A stretch of DNA of 64,000 bases from Enoplosus armatus (lineage: Eukaryota; Chordata; Actinopteri; Centrarchiformes; Enoplosidae), in the NCBI RefSeq assembly GCF_043641665.1, contig NC_092182.1:14523456-14587455 (forward strand), read 5' to 3'. The notes beneath the pieces were generated by a model. It had not been told where the DNA came from and made no database searches. It was given only the letters and a program-made list of their open reading frames with translations. Both the position numbers and the translations under genes were made by a program. Positions 13,701 to 28,400 of the stretch are shown in pieces (within the stretch, counting starts at the first letter, position 1; each line of letters starts with the position of its first letter).

Positions 13701-14886
13701 CATAGTGTGGGCAGCTATAACATTTTTCACCATAAAAGGAGATAAAATGAGAGCCTGGCAAACACTTTACCAGATTAAAAACCTTTCGAGGAAAGTAAAA
13801 ACCACAGCGGCAATGATAACTGTACTACTTTTAAGTTTTAGGTGACATTTCTAAATACAATTACTGCCATAACCAAATATAACATAACATAGTATAAAAA
13901 CAGACATGGTGGTGACTACATTTTAAATCTATGTGTGACATTCTATTTTTACTGATGCTATTTTTCCGTAAGATAAAATAAAAACCTTTCCTAGCGTGCC
14001 CAAATCCTACAGGAATCTGTTGTCTCAACTGAGACCACGAAGCGTGGATGGAGCTACTGGCATGCCAAACAGACAGACTTGCTTTGTTTTTATCTCTCTC
14101 AAGTGCTCTACTGAGAAGCTATATATAAACAGGTGCAGTACTCTCAGAACTAGCCATCTGTGCCGGTTCTTTCACATGTAAAAAAGTGCACAAAGGAACT
14201 CACAGAAAACTACTGAAGCTATGCTACACTATAGACAGTGAAGACATGCTATGTGTGTGTACTGTATGCACACACACATTGGGCATGTTCATAAAAGTAG
14301 AATTTAATTAGAAACCTAAATTAGATAGTAATGAACATTTTTCTTCCACGGAGAAGCTTTCTTCCTGCCATTTTGGCACTGCCAAACTCCCCTCTTTGCT
14401 CCTGAATCAGCATAACATCACTGCGTGGGTGAAAGGGAGAGAGGAGCAAGGCCAAACCAGAGCTGGGAGTAGCAAATTATTCATGTAGAGTGCTTTAGCT
14501 TGTACGGCAGTGAGCGATGTGGGCTGCGCTTCCCACCTCTACCCACACTGTGTGGAGAAAATCAGGTCCGTATAAAACACTGAGCCTCTGCGCTCCTGAG
14601 ACAGGCCTTTAATGCACCCTGAAAACAGAGCAACCAATTCACTGTGGCAATCCCTTTTTACTTTTTAACTGCCCCCGAAGAACAGTACTTCAACAGCTCA
14701 ATACAGAGAAATTACCCTTCAGCTAAAACTACAAAAGAGACAGATAATGAAATGTTTTCTTCAAGCAGAAAATAATTAGTTTTTGTTATTCTTAACACTT
14801 AAGAGACTGACTTAGCTCTGTACTGTTGTTTTTTATCATTCACTGGACATCTCACTTTTCGTGGCGGATTTGTGTGTGTGGGTCTA

Positions 14887-14917
<31 letters not shown>

Positions 14918-17900
14918 GCAGCAGCAGCAGGCTCAGTTTGTTAGTGAGATCATCTCGTTAGTGAACTGGTAACCTCATTAAATGGCAGGAGGTTAACTTG
15001 TCTGCTCAGTGGAGAGTGTGCTTATCCTTGGCTCTGAACTGTAACTCAGATGCGGCTGACAAGACTACACACTGACTGTAATCTGTCAATTACATCTGAA
15101 GCATTTGGTGTCTGCTCTTATCCACTGCAACATGTAACGAGTCAATAACAGAGGTGGTTTTCAGCATCCTTCTAACGGTCTCTACTGTCACCAATGCAGC
15201 TACAATGCAACGGACAGCATCAATGTGTTGCATCTCTCATTGGAAATCTCAACATGTCGAATTTAACATTTCACGTTTGACTTGAACCTTTTAGGACTCT
15301 CTAATGTTTTTCTCCTTATATCAGCTAATTATAGCTGCTGTTTATATATTCTGTGTCTGTGAAAATGAATATGTCTACGTGTCCTTGTAAGCTAGTGATG
15401 GGAAATACGGATCTTATGGCTCCGTTCATCGTTGTTTTTTCTTTTTCTTTAGGTGGTGGAGGTACTAGGTTTATCTGTGAAATAATCATTAGGATAATAA
15501 CGATAAAGATTTGGATCAGATTCAAACTTTGACATCCCACCAATATAATTTAATTTCACATGTGTGGACTAAGTTTATGAGCAGTGACATTTGGGCACAA
15601 TGATAACTCGGTTCCCTTCATTCGTGCCAAAGAGCCGCTGAAAAGAATTGTGTTGTTCGCGAAAATGACATGACTACTAAAAGCAAAACTTGACAAAACA
15701 CAAGCAAATTAAGAAAACATCTTCACAAATTCAACAACACATATGCGCCACAACAAAATGCACTGCAAACAAAAACAGAAATGCACGTTTTAAATGTATT
15801 TGAGATTGTATGATTATTATTGCAGGCATTTGTGTGCTAGGGCGTGTTAGTGTGACCTGGAAACGTATTTTTGTCAGTGTTTCAGCACCAGTGTCTTATG
15901 TTTTCTATGTTTGCTTGTGTTGTCTATTTGGTTCAGGTGTCAGTATTTGCGGCTCGTCTCTGTATTTGGTTGTTTTCTACATTTGTTATGCTGCATATGT
16001 GTTGTCAAATTAGTTTATGGGGGTATCATTGTAGCAATATCATTTGCAAATGTGTGTGTGAGTTGTGAAGCTGTATCTCAATCTATACTGTATGTGTGTA
16101 CTGTAATGTATAAAATCTGTAAATGTGTACTAAGTTTTGTAATTCGTTTTACACATTCAGATTGACAAACAGTTTCACGACTACTACGAACACATAATAC
16201 TGCTTCAATAATACCCCCATAGATGTTTTCTTTTTTTTTTTTTGGTTTGTCTATTTGCATGTGCGTTCTTCTGCTGCAGTGTGTTCAGCTCTCAGTGCCA
16301 CCGTATAATTCCCTAGAAAATTTTGAATCTAGAAATATACTGTATATCTTAAGCTTACGAGGTGGTGCATTGTGAAGCTCAGTTGTATGTCTCTGCAGTA
16401 TATAATACACCATATACCCTGAAAATTACCTGAAGCGCATGGTGTCCACAAAGTTTGAATCGTAAGGCAGTGCAGCAGAAGTGTTTGACGTAATAGCAAA
16501 TGTGAACTCTGCTTTGGGGGTTTTCACATTTCAGTTGACAAGGTACCGAGAATGGAGTTGAGAGAGCAGGATAGTGAGTGAACCTGAACCTGCCATGAGA
16601 GACAAAAGGTGGATAGTTTGAACACCGGCAGTGTAGCGATGCTCCATCCAGTCAGCTCACAGCCGGAAAAGCTGCCCTTTCACTGTCAAAATAATGAGAG
16701 ATTGAACACTGCAGGTTACCACAAGGAAAAGGTCAGAGAGATTGATCCCGTTCTCATAGATTGATCCCACTCTCAGAGGAGCTTGCTGAGACATTACAGC
16801 CCTGATCACTCACACCGTGTGTGTGTGTGTGTGTGTGTGTGTGCACGACTGCATGCATGTGCGTCTGGCCATGTCTGTGCAAGTGTGGTTGTGTATAAAT
16901 TCACAAAATTATGTAATGCAGCAAGGAAAGCATATTAATTATCCAGACTGCAAACCCCTCATGACAACCAGGGCTAAAAGCAGGTATGTGCATGAGAAAT
17001 TAAAAGCGCTCAGATGGGGCTTAATTAGATTAAGAAATGTACCATCCTGAATTAAAATCCGACCATGTTTATGTCTCTCTCAATTTGGGATGATCCAATA
17101 ATGGCAAAAATTGCTAAAATGTAATGGAGCAAGAAGACCGAGCACTCAAAAGTAGCGGATGAACTGCAGGCTATGAAAGGTGTTCTTGAAGTTGTAAAGA
17201 AAAAACACAACTATGAAGTACAAAAAGGAGTCAACTTACTTCAGGCAAACTTGTACAGAGAAGGAAAAATTCAATTGCAAAGCCCGGCAGAATGGTCTCC
17301 CAATGTGGGACTCAAAAGAGGATTTCAAACTGCCATGACTGTTTATTTTCTGTATTTTCCATGTTCACTCAATGACACACTTCCACAAGTACAAGATTCA
17401 TCACAAGATTTCACAACTATAAACATGAAAATTGTCTAAAATTTATTACATTATTTGAACCTGGATACACTTCAGCATCAAACTTAAACCGACAATAACT
17501 GTTTGATGTTTTTGGCCACTTTGATAAGGGCCTTGGTGAATGTAAGTCACTCTCCTTTTAGCTCCAGTTTGCTCTCCTCTAACTCTTGAGAGAAATATCT
17601 GGGTCTTTAGCTGCTAAATGTTCCACTATGTTCACCAGCTAGTCGCTAACTTTGTCTGTCTGTAAAGAGTAGTGTCATTTATTTGTTCCAGCAACATGTT
17701 AGAACTGCCTCTCAGTAAATCCAATAACAACAACATGGTAATTTGAGATAGTACATTGTACATGTATTGTTCCAGGTAGTTAAATGTTTATTCTTATGTA
17801 CCTCATTTGTCTTCATTTCCTTCTTTTAAATAATACTCAAGTAGTGATTGCTCAATGTTAAACCCCTCATGGACCAGTGACTCCACCTTCTAGCTGAAAT

Positions 17901-20900
17901 ACAGCTATGCAGTCTCTCTTTTGATAGTGGGAGCTTGCTAGTCACACCTTTTTCTCTACAGGGCTTAAATAAAAGGTCACATTGTTCAACATCCATTAGT
18001 CATAAATAGCAGACCTTCTCTTTTATAGATGCAACCGTGAAATAAAGGCCAAAATGTACAAAAGTTATGTTTACCCGAAAAAGACCTACAGAGCCAAACT
18101 GCTGGTGAGGCAAGAATGTCATGGAACACTTCCTGCCCATGGAGGGAGCCAGAGAGTGCAGAATTTCATAGAGAGATATGGAGCCCCGTGGGAGCAAACA
18201 CACCCACACAACAACATGAACACGCAGAACATAAAAAATAAAAACAAACACTCACAGTCACATTCAAGCATCCTGCTAAATATTGCACTTGGAGTAGGCT
18301 GCATATTTAACACCAACCTTTTTAATATCATCTTAGCTTCCATACCCTGCACCAGTGGTGGTGACTGTCACATCTCCCTGTGCACTCTCCTTCTGACACA
18401 TACACAGCAGTATATTTTAAAATGTGTGAGTGTACAAACACATGTGCAAGCAGACATACTGAGTGTAACCTACACAACCTGAGTATTCCCCTCTCACTGT
18501 CAGTCAACTCACAGCATGAGTCTGTCCCCTGCATGGTTTCTCTGCCAGGAACCAGACCACAAGCTGCGAGCAAGAAATGTCAGCTGTCATTAAACACCGT
18601 CACAAACCTCACCGAGATGCAATATTTTAGGTGCTCATTACCAGAAAGGAAGGGGTGATCACTTCCCTGCTAAGTAGTAGTTTTCATGTCACAATACAGA
18701 CCACAACTGTAAAAGAAAACTGAGGCAATGTTAGAAAGAAAGCAACAAACTTCCTGCGAGGAAAGTGAGCAAATGGAAACGTGACAGCAGTGCATGGCAG
18801 TATTAAACATTTGCAGCAACACTGTCACGCATCATGCATAATCCAGCGTCGTTTTACTTCTAAATGTCAAGCTTTGTCTATCCTCCTTCTTACACGAGTA
18901 AAAATAATTCAACAATAGCTTTCACATCTTTCCCATCAAAACAGCCTCGGTTATTACCTAAATGTAAATTTCTTTTGACAATGCACAACAAAAGCAATGG
19001 CCACGTCAACCCTCAAAGTAAGAACAAAGAACTGAAATAAAGACGAAAAACTATGTGACAACAAAGGCAGAACTCATCATAATAATCCTTCAAGTTCTGT
19101 ATCTCACAGAGAATAATGAGGCATACGACATAATTAATTACAGTCATAATTAATTCGTAACAAGTGAAGGTCAGGGGAGCAGAGGGTCAGCGTAAATTAT
19201 TAACTACCACGTGCATAGGGGCGCGCTGCCAAGCAGGTGTGAATGGGGTGAGTTTAAGGTGAGTGGGGAAATATGTCATGCACAGTTTGGTGCCAGGACA
19301 CATAGACACACACGCGTTTAATACCAGTAAAGGAACACCTAAACACATTGCATGTAAAGTACAGATGCAAACAAATGTAAACAAAAATACAACAGTAGCA
19401 GTTTACATACAATCAAAATAAAATTAATTTCCAATAACCATACTCACTGTATTCAATCCTTTTTCAGTGCAGTAATATTCACAATGAGAATCAAAGATCA
19501 GCGGAGCAGGTTACTTTACTAAAGCCCTATCAGAGCCCTTTAAACCCCCGTATCCATTTCTATTATACACATTCTGAATGAGCAGTAGTTTAAGACTACC
19601 AAGTGCGCAGTATGTGTGAGCGAGCACATGTCACAGCAGTGTGCCAGGCTGTGCTACGCCACGCCACGCCACGCCACGCCACGGCTGTGACAGGTCAGTA
19701 AGAGTCAGCAGGTATATAGGTCAATCCCCTGGGACTCCTTCAATGGGGACACGTGGTCAGGCCTGTGGATTAGTGAGGAAATGAAGGATCATCCACTGAG
19801 CAAGCAGGATTCAACTACAGTCACTCATATAGAGTTCCACTCAGTGCATTCAAAATGAATATACAAATTATAGCAGATGATCATTACAATGAGCTTTGCT
19901 GGGACAAATATCGTAGTAGTATAAATACTACTCCTTCTACCTCGGGCTCACTTGTTTTCAAGAACAGTGGCACGTTCAATAGGCCAACCTGCAGCTAGAC
20001 AAACAAATTTAGTCACTAAGATTATTTTTATTAGAATAATATCAAATTAGTCTGAACAAGGTCACATTTTAAGCACGAAGAATCTTATTCAAGTGAATAA
20101 CTATTCAGATTTGAACATAATTAAATTCTATTAAAAACTACAGTAGTCTAAGTATAAACAAGACAGATAACTTATAGATATAATTGTGGGAGGCGTTGCA
20201 AGCACCTCTACAGCAGGTCCTATATGTAGAATTGCAAAATATAAGTTGAATTTCCAGAAAAGCAAAATGTTCTTTATGTACACACTTTTGCATAAAACTC
20301 AGCAAACAAGCCTATACACATCCCAGCTCACCTGCACCCGCCTGTGTATCTGCCTGTTTATCAGGACAAAGATGACAACAATGTAAAACATGCTAACGTC
20401 AGCATGCTAGCATCCTCACATTTACAATGCCAACATACTTATTTTTAGTAAGTACAATGTTTACCATCTTTGCCATCTTTATTTAGCATGTTAGCATGCT
20501 AAACAAATGCTAATTAGCATTAAACACAAAGTACAGCTGAGGCTGATGGGTATGTCATTAGCTTTAGCACATTACCAAAGTGTTTAAAGTAGAAGATTAA
20601 TGTATTTCCAAAACACTGGCAGTCTACATGAGTTGCTGCAGGGCAACAGTGTGTCATCTGCCATTAAGTGTGTGTCTCTCTGCTGTCCCCCCAGGGGCTG
20701 GGTAGCACAGGGTCAGGTCATTTTTTCTACTCTTTATTTACTTATTCTGTCTGTTTCTATTTGTTTCATCGGGGGCAACAGGTGCCCTCTTTTTGCACAG
20801 CACACAGAGGCCGATCACATCGGTGAGGCTGTCCTGCCTCAGCTGGGGGCTCTCGATACATAAATAAGACACTATGAGAGGCGCCAAGACATCCAAGTGG

Positions 20901-23900
20901 TCCCACAAGATCATTTTGTCTGAAAGCTCATTTCTAACCACACATCTTGTGGACTGACAAGTCAGTCTGGTTCAAACATAGACTGGTGAATGATATTTCT
21001 ACCCTCTCTGCTTAATCCAGGCAGGTTTATATTTAGAGGAAGCACTAAAAGCACATTGTTTACAGTTAACAGTTCTGGATCTGTAAAGGTACCAGCAGAA
21101 TCTACAAGAATATTTTTTTTATTTGACAGCCTCATTGAGACAAAAATATCCTCATCAAGAGTGATAACAAGCAATAACAATGACAGACCAACAACAAGAC
21201 CGATGATACAAAAATCAAAATTAAACAGAAATCTGGTTACAAAATTCAGAATAAAATTTCTAATACCATTATGTATAAGATTTAATCTTAGAAACAACCT
21301 AAAAGGCACCTTAAAACAACCCAAGTGTTGTCTAAATCCATAACAATTACCATATCGCCATCATATAGGTGAGGTACTAAACTACGAAAGGCATATAATA
21401 ACCCTAATCCATCGCCTCCACCATGTCTAAATATAACTGAATCTTTAAGGGAGATTCAGTGGATCCACCTCCTTCATTCCTCAAAGAAGTGCAATCTTTC
21501 CTAGAGGACAAGAACAATCCAATATCCCACTTCACACACTTCAGCACTTGTAAGACAGCATTCAATGGACGACGGGAGCTGTTCTGAAGGCAAACGGTGG
21601 TCTCCTTATGTTTTTTTTCTGGTAAGCCTTTTAGCCCAACTCTGCTAATTTGCCCTGAGAATATTGAAGATGAATTGCAGTGTTTATCCCTCTGCAATCT
21701 TATTTAAAAAGCACCCAGAGCAGCAGCACACACCTCAGCTTAGTTTAGTGAATGCACCTCTCTCTGTGGTCAACTATCTAATGCAGTCAGTATCATAAGA
21801 GGTCTTTGATGTGTCTTATTTCCACCTTCCTACACTACCAGTCTCCTTGTGCAGTCATATTTCCTGACTCACCGTTCTCCACCATTTCAAGGTTTAATCA
21901 GCATCAAGGCTTAATGTCAGCAAGATAACAAGACACAGAATTGCAGTGTGGCTGAATGAGATTAAGTCAGATGAACTCTTCAAGAACAGTATAGTTCAGT
22001 ATAGTCTGCAGCATCCTACAGAGGATGGGTGATGCCATGGACACACAGGAGGATTAAACTGTCAGATGTGCTTTTTGCAAAACGCCTCCGAGGCGAAACC
22101 AGAATAAAGGCAGCGACAAAAACAAAAGTCCAACCTGTAAACATACATCTGTTTTCCAAAATGTTAATCAAGCTGCAGCCAAACAAACCCATTTTACACT
22201 GCGGCTGGCAGCCAAGCCCGAACAAGTCATGTGTCTCGTCGCATATGTCTGTCCCCAGGACAAGTTAATCAGGCTGTCCCCTCAGCCCTGCTTTATTTTA
22301 GATGAGTTTCTAATACTCCTGCCAGGCAAATATACAGCTATCAGCCAAGCAAATACAATGCATGTATCTCACATTTATCTTTTAGACAAGTTACTCAAGC
22401 TGTAACCTATCACCAATGTCTAGTCAGATGACTACTTTACTGGAACAAGTCCTGAAAAAATATATGTCTACTGATGCTACACTCGTCTTTCAGGCACATT
22501 GTTCAAATGCAGATTTACATACATGTTTGTAGGGCAGCGTGGGCATCGACATGCTTTGAGTGAGCGTGGGGACTGTACATATGGGAGACGTTTAATGACA
22601 TAATCTACTACACACAGTGTCAATCAAAGATGACAGGACTGTGCTCACACACAAGAAGCTGCTAAAAACTTGTCTAAAATCTACCTAGCATTTTAACTGA
22701 TAGACGTTCAGCAAAGAAATGGCAAAGGCAAGTCTTTATGAACACTTCAACTAAAACATATATTTAATGAGACACAGATGTGTGGCTTGCAATAAAGGAA
22801 ATTGACCAGTCATACACAACATTTAAATTCTTTAAAGCCCCTGAAAATGTCAATGTGCACTACAATCACAGCCAAAGTTTGGAAAAAATAAAACATCCTT
22901 AAGTATTATTTAAGAGTTTAACACTTGCTTCATTGGGACTGTGTGTGTAAGGTTTGATCAGATCTGGCAACTGATCAAACGGACTTGGCAACATGAGAAA
23001 ATAACCTACAACTGTCATCATATTTGATTCAAATGTTGCTAAATCCTGATTGGTGCACAGAAATGTGTGACATCACAATTTTCCAACTGAGTCCCGCCCA
23101 CTTCAAACCACCGAGAAGAGCACAGACAAAAACACAAATACAGAAATCTCTTATGTGAAATAACCAAACTATTGTAAAGCTGGCATAAAAAATAGTGATC
23201 ATGTAGGATCTCATTGCTCATAGTAAGACGTTGATTGAGAAAATAGAAACAGTAAACACTGACAACATTTCCTGAAAAGAAATTCAATTCAAGGATAAGC
23301 TGGCTGCCACTTTGAGCTTATCTCTCTAGCAACTTGTCTATACAGAAAAAAAATGGCTTACTACTGATAATACATGAATACATTAACTCATACATGTGGG
23401 GGCTATTTAAGCCTTTAAGAGGCTGACATGTCCGTAGGATATACATTTAATTTCACTTCTTTGTACTGTGGTCTAACAAGGATAGGAAGGTGGCACACCA
23501 TGTGGTCAGTTGTGAGTGGTTCTCAGGAGAAATGATAAAGTTCAGTACAGTAGATTGATCAGACATCTCTGCCGCATCTTTTTGTACATTAACTGGTGTA
23601 AAAAGCAAAAGGATCACTAATCCAGCTTTCCTTGTATGTGTTGGTTTGTGAAGTAAGGTGTTTATAAGAAAGCGGCTAAATGACAGTGACCAAGTGAACC
23701 TTTGGTTGTTGTGTTACGCCCCCAACTGCACTGGCAGTGGAGCCCCGGTGTCTTCACTAATGGAGGCAGTGGGAGGACCATCGCTCTGGCTGAGTGAAAT
23801 GGTCCTCATGCTGCTTTTGCTATTGTTGTTATTGCTGTCAGGCCGCTGCTCAGAGCAGCAGCCCAGACCCTTTCTAACTGATCTGGTCATCTCCACTGCT

Positions 23901-25456
23901 GCCCGACAGCTGCAGCGCTGAGAAGATTAGTAAGGGGTTAAATGTAATATCTGAGCGATCAGTGAGCTTTATCTCTTTCATTTTGTCTCTCAATCTCCTG
24001 CTCCCTTTCATTATAGCTCTCCCTCTGTCTAGCTGTGTTTTTTTTGTTCCCCTGACATACAGCTACACGTCTCCGATCCATAATCTCACATTTGTGTCGC
24101 CAGCCTTTTAGTATTTGGGGCCTCTAAGCATAGCGCACAGTCAACTAACCCCCTCCTTCTTTCCTAATGCCAGCATTAGGGAGTAGTCGCATGCCTGAGG
24201 TGCTGCAGGGAAGAGAGAGCGGGAGCACCGATGAGGCGGATGAAGTGATGTGTTGAGACAGGAGGGCCCAGAAGCAGGGGTGGGAGGACTGCTCCGGCCC
24301 ACCTCTGTGGCTCTGACAGCGAGGATAGACACAGCACCGCCAGGGGCCCCCGGAGCATCACTAAAGCTCGTTAGCATAGCCACCAGGCCTTGAAGATGAC
24401 GAGTTCTGAAGAGGTGATTAAGCCAATGCTGAGGTCCCTCGTAGGCTTCAAAGCGCATTCGCTCACAAGGTAGGAGAGGAAGGGCATTTGAAGACAGAAC
24501 CACAGAAAAGGACTGGAGGGGTAATTCAAGTTCAATATGGTCACTGTGCTCCTAGATGGTCATCCACCTAAAGACCTGATACAGCTACTGGTGCAGGCAG
24601 GGCTTGGAACAGGTCGAGGTCGACCTCAAAGACATCTCATGAAAATGAACACTTGTGGTGCACAGAAGCTTAGCAGAGTAAGGCCCATACAATGCAATCC
24701 CAGGGTCAAAAGGCGCAAGGAATTGTAGATTTTCCTCTCACCCTTTTCTATTTCCTGTCACCCTCAGATTTAGAATCAGGAAAATCAGTGCAAAATATGA
24801 AAAATCTTAAAAAGCACAGACAAAAATGAGACTGGAATGTAAAAGCAGTTGTGGGAGCTTTGCCTTGGATCTCTCAGCGGGTCTGTGATGTACAGGAGTT
24901 TAGACAAAGTGTATGCAACTCCAGCTCAGTCTGAGCCCAGAGCCTGCTGCCAAACACAAAGGTCCCAGAGATGAGAGTGAGTGGCATTTAAGCCTCCAAA
25001 CCAGCGAGCCATCTGTGCTGGGTGCCACATAATCTCAACAGGAAGCAGTCATTGCTGAACATCACACATCATCTTCCTGCCTTCCTGTCCACCGCAGCAC
25101 GGCCACACGCTGAATTTTATCAGTGAGTGTACCGTGGCAGAAGGATTTGGGGTAAGCACGCCTCATGTAGTTTAAACTGAACATGTGCCGCCTCATTAGA
25201 AATACAGGATTTAGGTGGAAAACCTTTGTTTCACCATTACAGTCTCTTAACGCTAATGCATTTATCAGACAAAGTCAAAATGGCATTGTCTCAGTGTAAT
25301 CATCCAACAAGGCTTACTATTCTCAGATGGCTCTTATTTGTGTGGGTGGATCTTTACAATGGTGCGTTGGGGTTAAGCACCGTACTCAAGGGGATCACTA
25401 CACTCCCTCAACACAGATTAGAAACACTCTCAACTATTAGCTTCTTCCATGAGACC

Positions 25457-25487
<31 letters not shown>

Positions 25488-28400
25488 ACGCATAGAAACA
25501 CACCCGTCTCTCTGTCTCTTTTTGTTTGTGTCTGTATCACCTCTTATAAATACTCTATAGTCTTATTATGTGCAGGAGGGTTTTTAAAATGCTCGCCCTG
25601 CTGTTGCTGCTAAATCAACAGAGCGCAGACTGAATCAAGAGGGCTGAGTACTCGTGTTGCAATGTCAACTGCGAGCGATTCAACCAGAAGTAATTGCCAA
25701 TTCAATCAATGTGTCAACAGCAAGCCGTCTCCAACTAAGGCGTGTAGACAAGAGGAAGAGCAATGCAAACGGAGGGAGACGAGCACTGAAACGTGCAAAG
25801 AGAAGGAGGGTGCATGTGTAGATCCATCCAGACTACAACTAAAACAAGAGAGACAAGAGGACAAAACAACCACAGTGTCACATTAAACAAAGTCAAGGGG
25901 GGACATTTTATGTATGTGGCACGTCACCTTAATCTGTCTTCAAGACATTTGAAAAAGAGCTGACATAAAATAAGGTACAAGCCAACAATTAAATATTTCA
26001 TAGGAATCTACTCCTGCTTTTGGCACACTGGCAGTTTCACAGCGAGGCAAGTACACTCATTTAATACATTTTGAAATAAGAGAACAGGAGGGTAACGTAC
26101 AATGATGAGTGTGGGTGTCCATACTGTATGTGAGTGTGTATGTGGGTGTTTGCAGACCTGGAAAAAGGTCTCATTTTAAAAAGCACCAGATGCTACATTA
26201 GCGTTTTAACAATAGCACAATTCAATATATCAGTTGTTGAAGTCAGAAGAAGATGTAGTTATGGGTAACCATATGATTTTATTTATCAATTATTATTTAT
26301 TTATTAAATTATTTGTATCTAACTATAGAAATATAATGGTGTTATTGTTGGTAGTCTTTATTTACTACAAATAAAACAATTTTTGTGTCTGCATTTACAA
26401 AATAACCCAACACAATCATCGACTAAAGCCCCACTGTTAGTGCACATTATTGTGTTTGAATACATGCATCCTGGCATGTGCAGCATGCGTAAGATGCATG
26501 AGTGAATCTGAATTCTTGTACAGGAAGTACATGTGCTCTGGCTTGTATAAGCACACACGACATGCAGCGCAGAGGAATATGGAGGTATCAAAAGGTGGCA
26601 AGCAGCTGATTGAGGCCGGGTGGGTGTTTGAATCTGTGATGGTGTACCATCATCACTTTGGGAGCAGCCAGGCTGAGCACTGCAGGCTTGGATGCATGAT
26701 GCCGGCAGCCATCTGGCTTTGGATGGGACTCCTGAGGGAGACACAGGCTGGTGCCAACCTTCAGAAAACACTTCCAGCATGTTTGAGAATGAGAATGACA
26801 TGTTCATCTATAATGTGGCTCTCCGTGCGAGAGCGGCAACTGTGTTCCTGCAGAGCTGTGACACATTCACAAATACTACATGTCCTACATGTGTTTACTG
26901 TACGCTGGGTGTGTCCTCAAGGGCACCGCCGTCTCGGGCAGTTTGTAGTCCTAAATGGAAAAATGGGAATTTATAGGATTTTCAATCAAGAATTTCTATA
27001 ATTCAAGATATGGATTTAATCTGTCTACAGCTCTCTGTCACTGTTGGATGTAAGCAATTCTTCAGCTGAGTCAACATCTTGCTCCATTTGGATGAAGAAA
27101 TATTTAAAAATTAAACTGTTTTTAAAGGGTAAATTTTGTGCTTGCCCTTTTGTGCCAACCGCATAGTTTACTGCATCCTGTGTTCTAGGCACATAACACT
27201 GAGCTAATATATAGTTACTGCAGACAGTGTTACAGACTGTTAAAAGGTCTCTGTTTGCACAGTCTCTGACTGTAATTGCTTTGTCACAGCTGAGCATATT
27301 ACAGAATGAGATTGCGAGCGCGCCCTTTTGTGTGTGCATATATGTGTGTCCTTTGGGTGTCTATGGCCTCATCATATACAATACAATAAAATGACTGCAT
27401 GCTGGAGACACAATGAGTACGTAAGAATGTAAAATAATGAGTCATTTGTAGGTAATCATGTCGATGTAAGCAGGTTATTTAAACGCTGGCCTTATTTCAG
27501 CTCTGTATTGTTTCTGGCAGAACAAGTCTTTGTGACCCAGGACCAGAGCCAGAACAGACCACAGCTGAAGTTTACTTTGCTGACACTTCACCCGGATATG
27601 CTAATATTAAACTGAAAATTGTCTGATCATCATTAATATCATCTAGAGGATGAGAGAGAGAGTCTCACTTAGAAGTTAAAAAGGCATGTTTAAGCTGGAG
27701 TATAAATGTAGGAATAAAACTGCTCTGAGTTGAAGAATATGTTTGATATGAGGGACCAAATATATGTTCTAAGTAGACTTTTTGTAAGTTTAAGAACAAT
27801 ATTTAATTCCCTAATAAATCATATCTGATTGTAACATCTCAAACACAGCCAGCTGCTGATACTCAGCCTCATACAGACACTGGCAGTAAAGCTAACATGC
27901 ACCTGCACGCACGCGTTTCTCCCCTCACACACATGAATCGACACACCCTGACCTTATGTGACATGAGGAATCAAACACAGCTCTCTCACTGCTCCACACT
28001 GCATGAACTATTTATAATGTTCTCCCTCGTTGAATTATTGATGAGCTATGTTTTCTGTTTCTCTACACTTTTTCTACAGTTCTGTGAGAAACTCAGTCCT
28101 TTTACTAATGATCCACTCAGGGCCTCCGTCTCGTTACAAACGGGGGGCCACACTTCTATATCATAATAATAGACAAACAGAGTCAGATCAGTGAGCCAGC
28201 CCAACCGTGGGCAAAGAAATGTTGGGCCTGTGGGTAAACTGGCGATGGAGGACTAATGTTATAGTGAGACGTCTGGGAAATGAAACATAATGCATTGTGT
28301 CAAACACACCTCCACCTGTATTTACAGTCAAGAAAAAGCTAAGGCATGGCTGAAACAGAAAGACAGAACGATTGAGGAATGAGGATTGACATGTAGTGTG

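Noticed and set aside
20962..21343. ORFs of 120 and 117 codons on opposite strands
   Set aside because: AT-rich, S/L/N/I-rich translations with no known similarity, in a plain intronic stretch.
26358..27001. Overlapping ORFs of 183 and 149 codons on opposite strands in bsn intron 3
   Set aside because: No recognisable domain, Cys/Met/His-rich random-looking translations, no splice or promoter context; two opposite ORFs over one GC-richer stretch are expected by chance.
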